Below are positions 6,604-9,173 of a stretch of 9,173 bases of DNA, piece by piece. This DNA is from Alphaproteobacteria bacterium (GTDB lineage Bacteria > Pseudomonadota > Alphaproteobacteria > JAEULC01). The DNA lies in NCBI GenBank assembly GCA_020851015.1, contig JADZDN010000160.1, positions 1-9,173 of the forward strand. The letters are read 5' to 3'. Under the pieces are notes generated by a model. It was not told where the DNA came from. It worked only from the letters and a program-made list of their open reading frames with translations, and made no database searches. The position numbers and the translations under genes were made by a program. Position 1 is the first letter of the stretch, and the number at the start of each line of letters is the position of its first letter.

Positions 6604-7379
6604 GCAGCTCCCCCCGCCGCCCTGGCCGCGTCGCGGCCTGCGAACTCGGCCAGCGGCGGCCCCGGCTCGATCGCGTCATGGCCGCAGCGGCGGTCGGCCG
6701 CGGCCGAAAGCTGGGTCAGCGCGTCTTCCACCTGCCGGCGCACCCGGTCGATCGCCTGGTCGTCCCCGTCGGGCGGCACCGCGATCGGCTCGCCCCACAG
6801 GAACACCCCGCGCGCGAACGGCTTTGGCACCAAGAGCCGGTCCCACGATCCCAGGACGCGGCGGCGCGACACCGAATAGCTGGCGGGAATGATCGGCACT
6901 CGGGCCAGGCGCGCGAGCATGGCCACGCCCGGCTTCGCGCGCATGCGCGGGCCGGGCGGCGAATCCGGCGTGATGCCGATCCAGCTGCCGTGGCGCACCG
7001 CGCGCACCAGGGCCCGCATGGCCGACATGGTGTTGCGGTTGTCGGAGCCCGCGATCGTGTCGATGCCGAAATGGCTGACCGCGCGCGCGATCAGCCTTCC
7101 ATCGTGATGCGCCGAGATCAGCATGTGGATCGGCGCGCCCCCGGCTTGGCGCCGCGCGCCCTTTGGCGGGTTCCAGGCGAACGGCATCATCAGCAGCCGC
7201 CCATGCCAGAAGCACAGGATGAAGGGCTTGCCTTCGCGCCACATCCGGCGGGCCGCGGCATCGCCTTCGATCGACCAGCGGCCGGTCCAGAATACCAGCC
7301 GCAGATACCAGGCGCCCAGCCAGCAGGCCAGGCGTTGCGCGGTCTCGCCCTTCGACCACCGCTTCAGCCGGTTGACCAT
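6600..7379 (-). CDS. COG2121/DUF374 acyltransferase-like protein of the lipid A operon
   Basis: The protein has 259 residues and resembles the lysophospholipid acyltransferase family, DUF374/COG2121 branch. Marks are FILCFWHGRLLMMPF (53-67, with the catalytic-type His59), LISAHHDGRLIARAVSHFGI (87-106), IAGSDNRNT (109-117), GITPDSPPGPRMRAKPGV (135-152) and PIIPASYSVS (162-171). The family usually shows a DGPRGP-like block where this has DSPPGP. A hydrophobic stretch near residues 15-32 may anchor it to the membrane. It starts at ATG 7379, 4 bases after the msbA stop, and ends inside the waaA start codon. The position between msbA and waaA implies a role in lipid A or phospholipid metabolism, but to my knowledge no reaction is firmly established for this branch. 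The last ~30 residues are Ala-rich and look unstructured. Confidence 0.85.
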   Translation of the reverse strand: MVNRLKRWSKGETAQRLACWLGAWYLRLVFWTGRWSIEGDAAARRMWREGKPFILCFWHGRLLMMPFAWNPPKGARRQAGGAPIHMLISAHHDGRLIARAVSHFGIDTIAGSDNRNTMSAMRALVRAVRHGSWIGITPDSPPGPRMRAKPGVAMLARLARVPIIPASYSVSRRRVLGSWDRLLVPKPFARGVFLWGEPIAVPPDGDDQAIDRVRRQVEDALTQLSAAADRRCGHDAIEPGPPLAEFAGRDAARAAGGAA

Positions 7380-7383
7380 CGGC

Positions 7384-9173
7384 CTAGCCCAGCACCACCG
7401 CCCGCAGCGCGGGCTGCGGTTCGTCGGCGGATTGCAGTGCATAGAGCCGGGCATAGGCCCCCCCGCGCGCCATCAGCTCGGCGTGGGTGCCGCTTTCCAG
7501 GATCCGGCCGTTGGCCAGGTAGTAGATCAGGTCGGCGCCGACCACGGTCGCCAGGCGATGCGCGACGACCAGCGTGGTGCGCCGATGCATCAGGGTCGCC
7601 ATCGCGTCGCGCACCTGGCGCTCGGATTCGCCGTCAAGCGCCGAGGTCGCCTCGTCGAGCAGCAGGATGGGCGCGTTCTTCAGCAGGGCGCGGGCGATCA
7701 TGATGCGCTGGCGCTGGCCGCCCGACAGCTTGACGCCGTGCTCGCCGACCAGCGTGGCGTATCCTTCCGGCAGGCCGGCGATGAAGTCGTGCACGCCCGC
7801 CAGCTTGGCCGCGCGCTCGATCTCGGCGTCGGTCGCGTCGGGCTTGCCGTACTTGATGTTGCGCGCGACCGTATCGTCGAACAGGCTGACTTCCTGGCTG
7901 ACCAGCGCGATGTTGGCGCGCAGCGTCGCCAGCTTGATCGCGCGCACGTCGTGGCCGCCGATGGTGATGCGGCCGGACTCCACGTCGTAGAACCGCGGGA
8001 TCAGGTTCAGAACCGTCGACTTGCCCGAGCCGGACGGGCCGACCAGCGCCACCGTCTTGCCGGCCGGCACTTCCAGGCTCACCCCGTCCAGCGCCGCGCG
8101 GTCGCCGCGATAGGAGAAATGCACGTTCTGGAACCTGATCGACGCGCCGTGCGCATCGAGGTCGATCGAATCCGGCCCGTCGACGATGCGCGGCGCGCTG
8201 TCCAGCACGGCGAACACGCGGGTCGCGGCGGCAAGCCCTTCCTGCAGGCTCGAGTTCAGCGCCGCCAGCTTCTTCATCGGCTCGTAGGCGAGCAGCAGCG
8301 CGGTGATGAACGAGAAGAAGGCGCCCGCCGTGCGGTTGCCCAGGATCACCTGGTTGCCGCCATAGGCGATCACCGCGACGATGGCGACGCCGCCCAGCGT
8401 CTCCATGATCGGATGCGCGATCGAGCGGGTGCGCGCCGCGCGCTGCACCAGGCCGAACAGGGATTCCACCGCCTCGCGCGCGCGGCCGGTCTCGTAGCCT
8501 TCCATCCCGTAGGCCTTGACGTGCCGCGCGCCCTGGAAGGTCTGGCCGAACAAGGTGGTCAGGTCGGCGAGCTGGACCTGGGTGCGGGTGGCGACCTTGC
8601 GCATCCGCCGGCCGATATTGGCGATCGGCAGCACCGCGATCGGGAACACGATGAAGGCGACCGTGGCGAGCTGCCAGTCCTGGCGGAACATGACGACGAC
8701 CAGCAGGATCAGCGTCAACGCGTCCTTGCCGATGCTGGTGAGCGTCATCGACACCGCGCCGCGCAGCATGCCCACGTCGTTGACGAGGCGGGAAACCAGC
8801 GTGCCCGTGGGCGTGTCGTTGAACGTCGCCATGTCGGCCCGGATCAGGCGCCCGTAGAGGTCGACCTGCAGGTCGGAGACGATGCGCTGGCCGACATAGT
8901 TCATCAGCACGGCCTGGCCATAGGTCGCCATGCCCTTCAGGAAGAACACCACCAGAACGGCAACCGCCACCCAGGCCAGCATCGCGCGGTCGCGGTCGAC
9001 GAACACGCCGTCGATGATCGGCTCCATCAGCTTGGCCAGCGCGGCGGTGGCCATGGCGGCGACGATCATGCACAGCCCGGCCAGCGCCAGCCGCAGCCAG
9101 TGCGGCCGCACATGGTCGACCAGCAGGCGGCGCATCAGCACGCGCGTGGACTGGTCGAGGCCGATCTTGCCGA
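7384..9173 (-). CDS. msbA: MsbA-type lipid A ABC exporter, N-terminus outside the window
   Basis: This is a half-transporter with fused membrane and ATPase domains, of the type that flips lipid A across the inner membrane as a homodimer. Numbered from GTG 9141, hydrophobic segments lie near 16-38, 55-75, 140-152, 158-175, 250-266 and 273-287. The ATPase domain shows Walker A GPSGSGKST (368-376), Q-loop Gln416, signature LSGGQ (472-476), Walker B ILLLDE (492-497) and switch His528, so it looks catalytically complete. The frame stays open from GTG 9141 to the window edge, reading GKIGLDQSTRV just before it, so the true start is probably outside. Placement ahead of waaA, lpxK and lpxL supports lipid A export over drug export, although sequence alone cannot separate MsbA from related multidrug exporters. 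It is the first visible gene of the operon; any promoter lies beyond the window. Confidence 0.9.
   Translation of the reverse strand, partial: GKIGLDQSTRVLMRRLLVDHVRPHWLRLALAGLCMIVAAMATAALAKLMEPIIDGVFVDRDRAMLAWVAVAVLVVFFLKGMATYGQAVLMNYVGQRIVSDLQVDLYGRLIRADMATFNDTPTGTLVSRLVNDVGMLRGAVSMTLTSIGKDALTLILLVVVMFRQDWQLATVAFIVFPIAVLPIANIGRRMRKVATRTQVQLADLTTLFGQTFQGARHVKAYGMEGYETGRAREAVESLFGLVQRAARTRSIAHPIMETLGGVAIVAVIAYGGNQVILGNRTAGAFFSFITALLLAYEPMKKLAALNSSLQEGLAAATRVFAVLDSAPRIVDGPDSIDLDAHGASIRFQNVHFSYRGDRAALDGVSLEVPAGKTVALVGPSGSGKSTVLNLIPRFYDVESGRITIGGHDVRAIKLATLRANIALVSQEVSLFDDTVARNIKYGKPDATDAEIERAAKLAGVHDFIAGLPEGYATLVGEHGVKLSGGQRQRIMIARALLKNAPILLLDEATSALDGESERQVRDAMATLMHRRTTLVVAHRLATVVGADLIYYLANGRILESGTHAELMARGGAYARLYALQSADEPQPALRAVVLG

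Noticed and set aside
5203..6879. 558-residue plus-strand open frame opposite waaA
   Set aside because: Composition is Arg/Ala/Gly/Pro/Gln-rich with no recognisable motif, and it lies antisense to the clearly conserved waaA and COG2121 frames; high GC keeps the opposite frame open.
7634..9073. 479-residue minus-strand frame inside msbA
   Set aside because: Shifted-frame shadow of the ABC exporter; all conserved ABC motifs are in the other frame.

Overview
The window is very GC-rich and densely packed. It looks like chromosomal DNA of an alphaproteobacterium, possibly Rhodospirillales-like. That placement rests on codon use, on the msbA / COG2121 / waaA / lpxK / lpxL gene order, and on a CTTCGACAGGCTCAGGATGA-type repeat that I recall from this class. 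Genus cannot be read from the sequence. Two gene groups face each other and meet near position 3300.

Plus strand, 1-3276: four tightly spaced genes. They are a 5'-truncated lysine 2,3-aminomutase-type radical SAM enzyme (KamA family), two tandem ATP-grasp proteins of the D-Ala-D-Ala ligase fold, and a small GNAT acetyltransferase. Gaps run from 36 bases to an 11-base overlap, so they are probably one transcript. The aminomutase keeps the two Asp residues and the PLP Lys that I recall for true lysine 2,3-aminomutases, so (beta-)lysine is the best guess for the starting building block. Two carboxylate-amine ligases and an acetyltransferase then suggest a small acetylated beta-lysine peptide or conjugate. 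I know of no characterised pathway with this gene set, and this is the most interesting part of the window.

Junction, 3277-3365: a 16-bp imperfect tandem repeat runs into a perfect 26-bp inverted repeat with a 15-base loop. The last 17 codons and the stop of the lpxL-like gene are made of this repeat.

Minus strand, 3314-9173: a lipid A / inner-core LPS operon. In transcription order it holds a MsbA-type ABC exporter (start outside the window), a COG2121/DUF374 acyltransferase-like protein, Kdo transferase WaaA, lipid A 4'-kinase LpxK and a LpxL/HtrB-type late acyltransferase. Neighbours overlap by 4-14 bases or lie 4 bases apart, which points to translational coupling. Together they phosphorylate, Kdo-modify, acylate and flip lipid A. 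No tRNA, rRNA, CRISPR array, insertion sequence or phage gene was seen. No stretch over 300 bases lacks a gene.
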